A DNA stretch of 64,000 nucleotides from Nocardia macrotermitis (GTDB taxonomy: Bacteria; Actinomycetota; Actinomycetes; Mycobacteriales; Mycobacteriaceae), in contig NZ_WEGK01000007.1 in NCBI RefSeq assembly GCF_009604405.1, positions 310,001 through 374,000 of the forward strand. Reading direction: 5' to 3'. The position numbers were made by a program, and so were the translations under genes. Under the pieces are notes generated by a model. It had not been told where the DNA came from, did no database searches, and saw only the letters and a program-made list of their open reading frames with translations. Positions 52,088-60,489 of the stretch are shown in pieces; the stretch's first letter is position 1; each line of letters starts with the position of its first letter.

Positions 52088-53086
52088 TCAGTCTCCGGCC
52101 GGCAACCCCGGAATCCGGGTCGCGCGCGCGTACACGGTCTCCCCGTCGCGCAGTTGCAGCGCCTCGGCGTCGCCGCGGGTGACCTGCGCTGTGAACAGAT
52201 CCCCGGTGGCGGCGTTGCGCAACTCCAGCCGCACCTCGAAACCGAGCACCACCACCCGCTCGACCGTGGCGCGGGTGACGCCCGCGGATTCCGCGGTGCC
52301 CTCGTTCGAGGCCAACGCCAGCTCCGGATCGCGACCGATCCGGATGTCGTGCGGGCGCACCAGATGGCCGTTCAACTTGGCCACCGCACCCAGGAAGGAC
52401 ATGACGAATTCGTTCGCCGGACGGTCGTAGACGTCCTCGGGGCTGCCGATCTGCTCGATCCGTCCCGCGTTCATCACCGCGATCCGGTCCGCGACGTCCA
52501 GCGCCTCCTCCTGGTCGTGCGTCACCAGCACGGTGGTCACATGGACCTCCTCGTGCAGCCGACGCAGCCAGGTCCGCAGATCGGTGCGCACCTTGGCGTC
52601 CAACGCGCCGAACGGCTCGTCCAGCAGCAGCACCTGCGGATCGACCGCCAGCGCGCGGGCCAGCGCCATCCGCTGCCGCTGACCGCCGGACAACTGCGCC
52701 GGATACCGATGCTGGAAACCGTCCAGGCCGACGATGCCGAGCAGTTCGTCCACCCGCTTGGCGATCTCGTTGCGCGGCCGCTTGCGGATCTTCAGTCCGA
52801 AGGCGACGTTGTCGCGCACGGTCATGTGCTTGAACGCCGCGTAATGCTGGAAGACGAAACCGATATCGCGTTTCTGCGGCGAGACCCGGGTGACGTCGCG
52901 GCCGGAGATGGTGACCACCCCCGAATCCAGCGACTCCAGTCCGGCGATCGAGCGCAGCAGCGTCGATTTGCCCGAGCCCGAGGGGCCCAGCAGGGCGGTC
53001 AGCTCGCCCGCGGGAATATCGATGCTGACATCGTCGAGTGCGGCGAAGGTGCCGTAATTCTTCTTCGCATTCGCAACGGTGATCAT
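52088..53086 (-). CDS. cysA: Sulfate/thiosulfate ABC transporter ATP-binding protein
   Basis: 332 aa from the ATG at 53086. Walker A GPSGSGKST, Q-loop FVFQHYAAF, signature LSGGQRQRMALARAL, Walker B LLLDEPFGALD, H-loop VTHDQEEA, then a TOBE-like C-terminus. Strong GGAGG site before 53086; an ATG at 53122 overlapping the cysW stop (ATGA) would add 12 residues. Powers CysT/CysW import of sulfate bound by SubI. Confidence 0.94.
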   Translation of the reverse strand: MITVANAKKNYGTFAALDDVSIDIPAGELTALLGPSGSGKSTLLRSIAGLESLDSGVVTISGRDVTRVSPQKRDIGFVFQHYAAFKHMTVRDNVAFGLKIRKRPRNEIAKRVDELLGIVGLDGFQHRYPAQLSGGQRQRMALARALAVDPQVLLLDEPFGALDAKVRTDLRTWLRRLHEEVHVTTVLVTHDQEEALDVADRIAVMNAGRIEQIGSPEDVYDRPANEFVMSFLGAVAKLNGHLVRPHDIRIGRDPELALASNEGTAESAGVTRATVERVVVLGFEVRLELRNAATGDLFTAQVTRGDAEALQLRDGETVYARATRIPGLPAGD

Positions 53087-53118
53087 GTGCTCGCCTCCGG
53101 CGGGGTTTGTCGAGGTCG

Positions 53119-53928
53119 TCATTTCGCGGTGCCCCGCTTGCGTTCGAGAAGGGTCATCAGCAGCAGGGTGACCAGCCCCATGGCCATCAGAAGTGTTGCC
53201 GCGCAATAGGATCCGAAGATATTGCGGTCGTCCATGTAGCGCGCGTTCACCAGCAGGGTCAGGGTCTGACCGCCGCCGGGCAGACCGGTCGAGACCATGA
53301 TCACCGCACCGAATTCGCCGAGCGATCGAGCGACGGTCAGCACGATGCCGTAGGTCAGGCCCCAGCGGATCGCGGGCAGGGTGATCCGCCAGAACGTCTG
53401 CCAGCGGGAGGCGCCCAGGGTCGTGGCGGCCTGCTCCTGATCGTCACCGATCTCGTGCAGCACCGGCTCGACCTCGCGCACCACGTACGGCAGGGTCACG
53501 AACAAGGTGGCGATCACCATGCCCGGCAGCCCGAAGATCACCCGGAAGCCGAGATGTTCGACGCCACCGAACCAGCCGGTCACACCCCACAGCATGATCA
53601 GCGAAACACCAACCACCACAGGGGAAACCGCGAACGGCAGATCGACCACACCTTGCAGCAGGCTGCGGCCCGGGAAGTTTCCGCGCACCAGCGCGATCGC
53701 GGTGACGATGCCGAACAGGACGTTCAGCGGGACCACGATCACCAGGATGATCATCGTGACGTTGAACGCGGAAATCGCCGCGGGCGTGGAGATCCAGTCG
53801 TAGAACTGGCCCAGGCCCTGGGCGAAACTGCGCCACAGGATGATCACCACCGGCGCCACCAGCAGTGCGAACAGATAGATCAGCGCGACCACGCGCAACG
53901 AAATGCGGCTCAGCGGTGAGAGTTTCAT
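53119..53928 (-). CDS. cysW: Sulfate ABC transporter permease CysW
   Basis: 269 aa, six transmembrane helices. The EAA loop (DDQEQAATTLGASRWQTFWRITLP) that docks on CysA is at about 180. Start overlaps the cysT stop by four bases (ATGA). Confidence 0.94.
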   Translation of the reverse strand: MKLSPLSRISLRVVALIYLFALLVAPVVIILWRSFAQGLGQFYDWISTPAAISAFNVTMIILVIVVPLNVLFGIVTAIALVRGNFPGRSLLQGVVDLPFAVSPVVVGVSLIMLWGVTGWFGGVEHLGFRVIFGLPGMVIATLFVTLPYVVREVEPVLHEIGDDQEQAATTLGASRWQTFWRITLPAIRWGLTYGIVLTVARSLGEFGAVIMVSTGLPGGGQTLTLLVNARYMDDRNIFGSYCAATLLMAMGLVTLLLMTLLERKRGTAK

Positions 53929-54779
53929 CGGCTCGCCAGCTCCTTGCGCGCGGTGCGGTCGGCGAACAACCGCAGCACCAGCAGTGTCACGAACGAAATG
54001 ACCAGCAGCGCAACGGAAACTGCGGCCGCACTGACCGGCCGGTCCACCTCGATCTGCTGCTGGATGTACTGCGAGGCGACCTGGGTGCGGCCGGGGATGT
54101 TGCCGCCGATCAGCACCACCGAACCGAATTCACCGATGGCGCGGGCGAAGGCCAGGCCACCGCCGGACACGATCGCCGGAACCAGCGAGGGCAGCACGAT
54201 ACTGCGGAAGGTGGTCCAGTTGCTCGCGCCCAGCGAGGCCGCGGCCTGCTCCACCGAATGATCGGATTCCAGCAGCACCGGCTGCACCGCCCGCACCACG
54301 AACGGCAACGTCACGAAGGCCAGCGCGACGATGACGCCGGGCTGGGTCGCGTTGAGGTGGATGCCGATCGGGCTGTCCGGTCCGTACAGCGCCAGCATCA
54401 CGATGCTGGCGACGATGGTGGGCAGCGCGAAGGGCAGGTCGATCAGCGAGTTCACGATCGACTTGCCCGGGAAGTCGTCGCGCACCAGCACCCAGGCCAC
54501 CAGCGTGCCCATCACGACGTTGAGCAGGGCCACCAGCACAGACAGGATGATGGTCACCCGCAACGCGTCCAGCGCCGCGGGTGCGGTGGCCGCGGACCAG
54601 AATCCGGACCAGCCCTTGTCGAAGGCGTGAAATGCCAACGCCGCCAACGGAAGCAGCACGATCACGCTCAGCCACAGCACCGCCGTGGCGATGCCGAGCG
54701 GGCCGACCGATCCGGTCACCCGCAGCCATGATCTACGGCTCGGTGGGTGCACCGGCGCCGTGGTTTGGATCTCGGTCAC
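53925..54779 (-). CDS. cysT: Sulfate ABC transporter permease CysT
   Basis: 284 aa, six transmembrane helices, EAA loop SVEQAAASLGASNWTTFRSIVLP at about 180. GTG start overlaps the last base of the subI stop (TAGTG), so translation is coupled. Pairs with CysW to form the channel. Confidence 0.94.
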   Translation of the reverse strand: MTEIQTTAPVHPPSRRSWLRVTGSVGPLGIATAVLWLSVIVLLPLAALAFHAFDKGWSGFWSAATAPAALDALRVTIILSVLVALLNVVMGTLVAWVLVRDDFPGKSIVNSLIDLPFALPTIVASIVMLALYGPDSPIGIHLNATQPGVIVALAFVTLPFVVRAVQPVLLESDHSVEQAAASLGASNWTTFRSIVLPSLVPAIVSGGGLAFARAIGEFGSVVLIGGNIPGRTQVASQYIQQQIEVDRPVSAAAVSVALLVISFVTLLVLRLFADRTARKELASR

Positions 54780-55825
54780 TATTTCGTCGCCTTGTCATAG
54801 ATGGTCGCCACGCTGCCGGTGTTCGGCGTGAACAGTTGTTTGTCCACCTTCTTCCAGCCCCCGAGGTCGGTGATGGTCCACAACTTCTTCGAGGGCTGTG
54901 GGAAGTCCTTGCCGTATTCGGCCGCGACCTGGGGATCGACCGGCCGGAATCCGGCGTTGGCGATCGCGCGCTGGCCCGCCGGGGTGTAGAGGAAATCCTT
55001 GAACGCCACGGCCTTGTCCATATTGCGGGCGTTCTTCAGCACGGCCACCGGATTCTCGATCTTGAACGTGATCGGCGGGATCAGATATTCGATCGGATCG
55101 CCCTCGCGCTGCGCCAGGATCGCCTCGTTCTCGTAGCTGATCAGCACGTCACCGGTGCCCTGCAGGAACGTCTCGGTCGCCTCGCGGCCGGATTTGGGCT
55201 GCACCTTGATGTGGTCCTTGGTGATCAGCTTGCCCAGGTAGTCGAGCCCGGCCTGCGGGTTCTCCCCGCCGTTGCTCTCCGCGGCGTAGGGCGCCAGCAG
55301 ATTCCACTTCGCCGAACCGGAGCTGAACGGGTTCGGGGTGACCACCTGCACGCCCGGCTTCAGCAGATCGTTCCAGTCGTGGATGCCCTTCGGATTGCCC
55401 TTGCGGACCACGATCGAGACCACCGAGCCGAACGGAATTCCCTTGTCCGCGTCGGCATTCCACTTCGAATCGACCAGACCGGCGGTGACCAGCCGGGTGA
55501 CGTCCGGTTCGACCGAGAAGTTCACCACGTCGGCCACCGCGCCCGCGGCCACCTTGCGGGACTGATCGCCCGAGGCGCCGTAGGACTGCTGCACCTGCAC
55601 GCCCGCGCCCGCGGCGGTCTTGTTGAACGCGGCCACGGCCTTGTCGAAGGCGGGTTTGGCGGTCGAATAGGCGAACAGCGTCAGCGCGCCACTGCCTCCC
55701 CCACCGCCCTTGCTGCCGGGAACGTCGCTGGTACCGCCGCTACAGGCGCTCAGCAGCGCCGCCACTAGCACGACCACGGCCGCCGCCGTGGATCGCCGGG
55801 CACCGGGCCTCTTGCTGGGAGACAT
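54779..55825 (-). CDS. subI: Sulfate-binding lipoprotein
   Basis: 348 aa. Lipoprotein signal with lipobox LLSAC at about residue 28. Solute-binding fold with YGASGDQSRKV, VNFSVEPDV and VVTPNPFSSGSAKWNLL (sulfate-contacting residues of the Sbp/CysP family). Homolog of mycobacterial SubI Rv2400c and in the same order subI-cysT-cysW-cysA. The start at 55825 lacks a close ribosome site; an AGGAAAGG lies 14 bases further up. Confidence 0.92.
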   Translation of the reverse strand: MSPSKRPGARRSTAAAVVVLVAALLSACSGGTSDVPGSKGGGGGSGALTLFAYSTAKPAFDKAVAAFNKTAAGAGVQVQQSYGASGDQSRKVAAGAVADVVNFSVEPDVTRLVTAGLVDSKWNADADKGIPFGSVVSIVVRKGNPKGIHDWNDLLKPGVQVVTPNPFSSGSAKWNLLAPYAAESNGGENPQAGLDYLGKLITKDHIKVQPKSGREATETFLQGTGDVLISYENEAILAQREGDPIEYLIPPITFKIENPVAVLKNARNMDKAVAFKDFLYTPAGQRAIANAGFRPVDPQVAAEYGKDFPQPSKKLWTITDLGGWKKVDKQLFTPNTGSVATIYDKATK

Positions 55826-56160
55826 TTCGGATGTGGACCTTTCCTGCCTGCCCGCAGGTATTGCGGGTGAGGTATCGAGATGCCGTTTCCGTTGCCCTGC
55901 AAGTGATTCCGGCAACGCCACGACGGGGCCCGCGAAGGGGGCCTGGCGATTACGGACACATCTGGAAATTCGATCGCGGCCAGTCTAGGCGCGCAGTAGT
56001 GTCCGCCCTATCAGCGACAGTAGATGTCCGCGAGCACGAGGCAACCGACTGCGATCAACGCCAATTCATGGCGGACCTTCGGCATTGCACTCGATGACAC
56101 GGGCAGACTGTAGCAGAACAGGACGAATCACCGCGACCTAACGAACCCCTGGGGGCATCT
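55826..56160. other. Divergent promoter region of subI and the M48 gene
   Basis: 335 bases. Next to subI lies a hairpin CCCGCA/TGCGGG (loop GGTAT, about 55850-55867), 26-43 bases before its start on the minus strand; it could affect translation or be chance. No RRHVD-type Cys leader peptide or recognised riboswitch was found. Confidence 0.4.
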
Positions 56161-57246
56161 GTGACCGCAACACCGAACGAACCCGCCGACGACGACCGGA
56201 CGGCCGGAGAATCCGCCGCTCCGGATCGTATTCGGCGATCGTTTCCCGGTATCAGCACCCGCGCGTGGGAGCATCCCGCAGACCGCACCGCGCTGGTGGC
56301 GATGCGCACATTCGCCGGATTCGACACCGTGCTGCGCACCCTGTCCGGACTGCTGCGCGAGCGTCAACACCGGCTGATGTATCTGGCGACCGCGGTGCGG
56401 GTGGACGAGCGGCAGTTCAAGACACTGCACGACCTGCGCACCGACGCCGTGCGCATCCTGGACGCGCCCGTCGCGCCGGAGCTGTTCGTCCTGCAGGATC
56501 CGACCGCGAACGCGTTCACCATCGGCATGGACGAACCGTTCATCGTGCTGACCACCGGACTGATCGAACTGCTCGACGTGGAGGAGTTGCGGTTCGTCGT
56601 CGGGCACGAACTCGGGCACGCGATGTCCGGGCACGCGGTCTACCGGACCATGCTGATGCATCTGCTCAATCTGGCCTCCTCGTTCGGCTGGATGCCGGTC
56701 GGAGGCTGGGCGCTGCGCGCGATCATCGCCGCGCTGATGGAGTGGAGCCGCAAGTCCGAGCTCTCGGGCGACCGGGCCGGACTGCTGTGCGGGCAGGATG
56801 TGGACGCCTCGGTGCGGGTGCACATGAAGCTGGCCGGTGGGGCGATGGTGAAGGAGATGAGCCACGCCGCGTTCCTGCAACAGGCCGACGATTACGACCG
56901 CACCGGCGATCTGCGCGACGGTGTGCTCAAACTGCTGAACATGGAGATGCAGACGCACCCGTTCTCGGTGCTGCGGGCCGCGGAGCTGCGGCGCTGGATC
57001 AGCAGCGGCGAGTACGACCGGATCCTGGGCGGGCGTTATCCGCTGCGCGAGCAGGACAAGAACACCCGGATCAGCGATGAGATCCGCGATGCCGCCCGCA
57101 GCTACCGGGAGAATTTCGACGCCTCGGAGGACCCCTTGATCCGCACCGTGCGCAACCTGGGTCGTGACGTCGGTTCCGCTGTCACCACCGTGGGCCAGGA
57201 AGTCAGCGAAACGGTCTCGAAGATCGGCAAGAAGCTCGGGCTCTGA
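56161..57246 (+). CDS. M48-family metalloprotease
   Basis: 361 aa. Zinc motif HELGH in FVVGHELGHAMSGHAV at about 157, with the third ligand Glu probably in KSELSGDRAGLL. One or two hydrophobic stretches around 175-195, none at the N-terminus, so it is cytoplasmic or peripheral rather than a typical HtpX. The C-terminal 50 residues are helical and resemble DUF-type tails (SAVTTVGQEVSETVSKIGKKLG). GTG start. Divergent from subI. Confidence 0.85.
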   Translation: MTATPNEPADDDRTAGESAAPDRIRRSFPGISTRAWEHPADRTALVAMRTFAGFDTVLRTLSGLLRERQHRLMYLATAVRVDERQFKTLHDLRTDAVRILDAPVAPELFVLQDPTANAFTIGMDEPFIVLTTGLIELLDVEELRFVVGHELGHAMSGHAVYRTMLMHLLNLASSFGWMPVGGWALRAIIAALMEWSRKSELSGDRAGLLCGQDVDASVRVHMKLAGGAMVKEMSHAAFLQQADDYDRTGDLRDGVLKLLNMEMQTHPFSVLRAAELRRWISSGEYDRILGGRYPLREQDKNTRISDEIRDAARSYRENFDASEDPLIRTVRNLGRDVGSAVTTVGQEVSETVSKIGKKLGL

Positions 57247-57390
57247 TTTCTGCCTCCGCTCCTCTCCGCCGGGTTTGCGGTGCCTGAGGCTCACCGCCCG
57301 GCCCCGTGGCGGGCACTCGCACCTCGCACCCGCCACGCGTCCGGGCTGCAAGCAGCGCCGCAAACCTGGCTGTCGACGTTCCTGGTTTTC

Positions 57391-57654
57391 TCAGTCCTCA
57401 TCCACCTCGGGCGGGCTCTCCAGCAGATCCAGGATCCACTCCTCCGAGGCCGACTCCTCGCCGTCCTCGTCGGCCTCCTCGATCCGCAGGCGGTTGTGCA
57501 GGCGCACTCCCAGGCCGAGCAGCTGGGCGGCGCGCACCATCTCGATCGCCTCCTCGGGGGTGGCGTAATGGGTGGCGATCAGCCGGGGCCCCTCCTCGAG
57601 CTCCTCGGTGTCGAGCAGCTGGGTGAGCTCAGCGAAATCCTCATCGGTTGACAT
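57391..57654 (-). CDS. Acidic hypothetical protein
   Basis: 87 aa, strongly acidic (ADEDGEESASEEW, ending PPEVDED). A central ATPEEAIEMVRAAQLLGLGVRLHNRLRI looks like an alpha/beta module. No Shine-Dalgarno; TACGCT (57662-57667) lies seven bases before the ATG, consistent with a leaderless transcript. Unknown function. Confidence 0.6.
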   Translation of the reverse strand: MSTDEDFAELTQLLDTEELEEGPRLIATHYATPEEAIEMVRAAQLLGLGVRLHNRLRIEEADEDGEESASEEWILDLLESPPEVDED

Positions 57655-57743
57655 GGGCGAGAGCGTACCCCGGGCTACCGACAGCGGCAGAACGTTCGGC
57701 ACCGGCCGACCGAGGCCCACTCCCCCCGCACCCGGACGCGGGC

Positions 57744-57749
57744 TAGGCT
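57744..57749 (+). promoter_or_regulatory. -10 element of leaderless membrane-protein gene
   Basis: TAGGCT, six bases before the GTG at 57756; no ribosome site. It forms a divergent leaderless pair with the TACGCT box at 57662-57667. Confidence 0.45.
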
Positions 57750-57755
57750 GAGCTC

Positions 57756-58100
57756 GTGCATGGCATTGCTGGATGGTGGGACGGGTTCGAACTGTGGGTC
57801 GCGGGCCTGCCGTTCCTACCGCAGTTCGCCGTGGTCCTGATCGGGATGGTCCCGATCAGTTTCCTCATCGCGTACCTGCTCGATCGACTGCTGCACGAGG
57901 GCCTGCGCGCGCTCGGCCGCGACCGCGCGCCCGAACCGGACCCGATCTCGCCGATCGATGCCGACAATTACGCCGAGGGCCCGGACGACGAGTTACCGCA
58001 CCCGCTGGACGCCCTGGACTACGGCCCGCAGCCGCTCGAATACGGCCCGCAGCCGCTGGGTTCGCGATCGCTGGGCACGCGGCAGAAGGAAACCGTCTGA
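57756..58100 (+). CDS. Small membrane protein, hypothetical
   Basis: 114 aa. One transmembrane helix at about 22-44 (FAVVLIGMVPISFLIAYLL), then an acidic cytoplasmic tail with a short internal repeat (YGPQPLEYGPQPLG). The stop shares one base with the start of the 25-aa peptide gene downstream (TGATG). Unknown function. Confidence 0.62.
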   Translation: MHGIAGWWDGFELWVAGLPFLPQFAVVLIGMVPISFLIAYLLDRLLHEGLRALGRDRAPEPDPISPIDADNYAEGPDDELPHPLDALDYGPQPLEYGPQPLGSRSLGTRQKETV

Positions 58101-58177
58101 TGCCTCGCTCCCGCGTCCAACTGGCGCTGATCGCCCTGATCGTGCTCGTGATCGTCGCCTGGCTATTTACCCGCTGA
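58100..58177 (+). CDS. 25-aa hydrophobic membrane peptide
   Basis: Sequence begins MPRSRVQLALIALIVLVIV and ends WLFTR: a basic start, one transmembrane helix and a basic end. One-base overlap with the preceding gene suggests translational coupling and a joint role. Too short for usual gene finders. Confidence 0.5.
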   Translation: MPRSRVQLALIALIVLVIVAWLFTR

Positions 58178-58226
58178 GCCCGCGCGATGCTGGACGGCAC
58201 CGCCCCGGCGGGCCGATGATGTCCCT

Positions 58227-60341
58227 ATGACGTCCTACGACGAACCGCTGAACGACGCCCCCGCCGACGTCAGCGATGCGGACCAGCCGCCGCAGCCCGT
58301 TCCCGACGACGAAATCCCGACCGGTACCGATGCCGCCGCGGTACGCCGTCACGCCCTCGGTGACGTGGACGACAGCCAACTCACCGCCGGATATCTGCCC
58401 ACGCCGAGCGGTATCACCCACAAATCCGCCTACCCGCCCATCGACGACTACGCGTTCCTGTCCGACTGCGAGGCCAACTGCCTGATCGCCCGCAACGGGG
58501 CCGTGGAATGGATGTGCCTGCCGCGACCGGATTCGCCCAGCGTCTTCGGCGCGATGCTGGATCGTAGCGCCGGACATTTCCGGGTCGGCCCTTATGGGGT
58601 GAACGTGCCCGCGGCCCGCCGCTACCTGCCCGGCGGCATGATCGTGGAGACGACCTGGCAAACCGATACCGGCTGGCTGATCGTGCGCGACGCGCTGGTG
58701 CTGGGCCCGTGGCACAACAACGACAAGCGCAGCCGCACCCATCGCCGCACGCCGATGGACTGGGACGCCGAACACATCCTGCTGCGCACGGTGAAATGCG
58801 TGAACGGCGTGGTCGAACTGGAGGTCAGCTGCGAACCGGCCTTCGACTACCACCGCGCCCCGGCCCGCTGGGAGTACACCGGCCGGGTCTACGAGCAGGC
58901 CACCGCCACCTGCGAGGTCAAGGCCACCAGCGCGAGCGAGACCGTCGCGCAGTGCACCAGCCTGACCCTCACCACCGATCTGCGCATCGGGATCGAGGGC
59001 CGCGAGGCCCGCGCCCGCACCCGGATGAAGGAGGGTGACGAGGTCTACGTCGCGCTGTCCTGGTCGGAGCTGCCCGCGCCGCGCAGTTACGCCGAGGCCG
59101 CGGAGAAGATGTGGGCGACCACCGAATGCTGGCGGCAGTGGATCACCCTCGGTAAATTCCCCGACCACCCGTGGCGCGGATATCTGCAACGCAGCGCGCT
59201 GACGCTCAAGGGCCTCACCTACGCCCCGACCGGCGCGCTGCTCGCCGCCGCGACCACCTCGCTGCCGGAAACCCCTGGCGGAGAACGCAATTGGGACTAC
59301 CGCTACGCCTGGGTACGGGACTCGACGTTCGCGCTGTGGGGGCTGTACACCCTGGGCATGAACCGCGAGGCCGACGACTTCTTCGCGTTCCTGCACGACG
59401 CGGCCACCGACCACAACGGCGACACCCGCCCGCTCCAGGTGCTGTACGGCATCGGCGGGGAACGCACCATCACCGAATACGAACTGGGCCATCTGCACGG
59501 GTACGACGGCGCGCAGCCGGTCCGGATCGGCAATGGCGCGTACAACCAGGAGCAGCACGACATCTGGGGCACCATCCTGGATTCGGTGTATCTGCACGTG
59601 CGGTCGCGGCAGCAGGTGCCCGAGACGCTGTGGCCCATGCTGGAGAAGCAGGTCCAGGGCGCGATCGAGCACTGGCGAGAACCCGATCGCGGCATTTGGG
59701 AGGTGCGCGGTGAGCCGCAGCATTTCACCTCCTCCAAGGTGATGTGCTGGGTCGCGCTGGACCGCGGCGCGCATCTGGCCGAGATGCACGGCGAGAGCGA
59801 TTACGCCAAGAAGTGGGGCGAGCTGGCCCAGGAGATCCACGCGGACATCCTGGACAACGGCGTCAACGCGGACGGCGTCTTCACCCAGACCTACGGCGGC
59901 GACACCCTGGACGCGTCACTGCTGCTGGTCCCGCTGCTGCGTTTCCTGCCCGCCGACGACCCCCGGGTCCGCAACACCGTGCTGGCCATCGCCGACGACC
60001 TCACCGATCAGGGCCTGGTGCTGCGCTACCGCACCGATACCACCGACGACGGCCTGTCCGGCGTCGAGGGCACCTTCACCATCTGCTCGTTCTGGCTGGT
60101 CTCGGCGCTGGTGGAGATCGGCGAGGTGCAGCGGGCCCGGCATCTGTGCGAGCGACTGCTGGGGTACGCCAGCCCGCTCGAGCTGTATGCCGAGGAGATC
60201 GATCCGCGGACCGGACGTCATCTGGGGAACTATCCGCAGGCGTTCACCCACCTGGCGCTGATCAATGCGTTGACGCACGTCATCCGGGCCGAACAGTCCA
60301 TCAGCGCGGGGGAATTCCATCCCGCTCATCGCGCGGGTTAG
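58227..60341 (+). CDS. Glycoside hydrolase family 15 enzyme (probable trehalase)
   Basis: 704 aa. N-terminal beta domain to about 290, then the (alpha/alpha)6 barrel: WDYRYAWVRDSTFALWGLY, the general acid in GIWEVRGEPQHFTSSKVM, and the general base in YAEEIDPRTGRHLGNYPQAFTHLALI. Mycobacterial homologs, including Rv2402 at the same position, hydrolyse trehalose and need phosphate and Mg2+. Cytoplasmic, no signal peptide. The first ~50 residues are acidic, Pro/Asp-rich and not conserved. Confidence 0.88.
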   Translation: MTSYDEPLNDAPADVSDADQPPQPVPDDEIPTGTDAAAVRRHALGDVDDSQLTAGYLPTPSGITHKSAYPPIDDYAFLSDCEANCLIARNGAVEWMCLPRPDSPSVFGAMLDRSAGHFRVGPYGVNVPAARRYLPGGMIVETTWQTDTGWLIVRDALVLGPWHNNDKRSRTHRRTPMDWDAEHILLRTVKCVNGVVELEVSCEPAFDYHRAPARWEYTGRVYEQATATCEVKATSASETVAQCTSLTLTTDLRIGIEGREARARTRMKEGDEVYVALSWSELPAPRSYAEAAEKMWATTECWRQWITLGKFPDHPWRGYLQRSALTLKGLTYAPTGALLAAATTSLPETPGGERNWDYRYAWVRDSTFALWGLYTLGMNREADDFFAFLHDAATDHNGDTRPLQVLYGIGGERTITEYELGHLHGYDGAQPVRIGNGAYNQEQHDIWGTILDSVYLHVRSRQQVPETLWPMLEKQVQGAIEHWREPDRGIWEVRGEPQHFTSSKVMCWVALDRGAHLAEMHGESDYAKKWGELAQEIHADILDNGVNADGVFTQTYGGDTLDASLLLVPLLRFLPADDPRVRNTVLAIADDLTDQGLVLRYRTDTTDDGLSGVEGTFTICSFWLVSALVEIGEVQRARHLCERLLGYASPLELYAEEIDPRTGRHLGNYPQAFTHLALINALTHVIRAEQSISAGEFHPAHRAG

Positions 60342-60446
60342 CCAACCCGTCTCGAATCATCTCCGCGACAACAGATTTCACAGCGGACACAGGTCGGCAT
60401 CCGGGATTCGAGGACGTGTCGACCGTCGGCTCGCAACACGCTTCCT

Positions 60447-60474
60447 CGCGCACTCGGTGAATATCGAGTGCGCG
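60447..60474. terminator. Bidirectional hairpin terminator
   Basis: 10-bp perfect stem (CGCGCACTCG at 60447-60456 with 60465-60474), 8-base AT-rich loop, between the convergent GH15 and dynamin-like genes. Confidence 0.78.
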
Positions 60475-60489
60475 GGGAAACGATGCGGC

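Noticed and set aside
55765..55959. Leader peptide or SAM-type riboswitch upstream of subI
   Set aside because: Frame has no Cys-leader signature and overlaps the subI start; I could not form a known riboswitch core.
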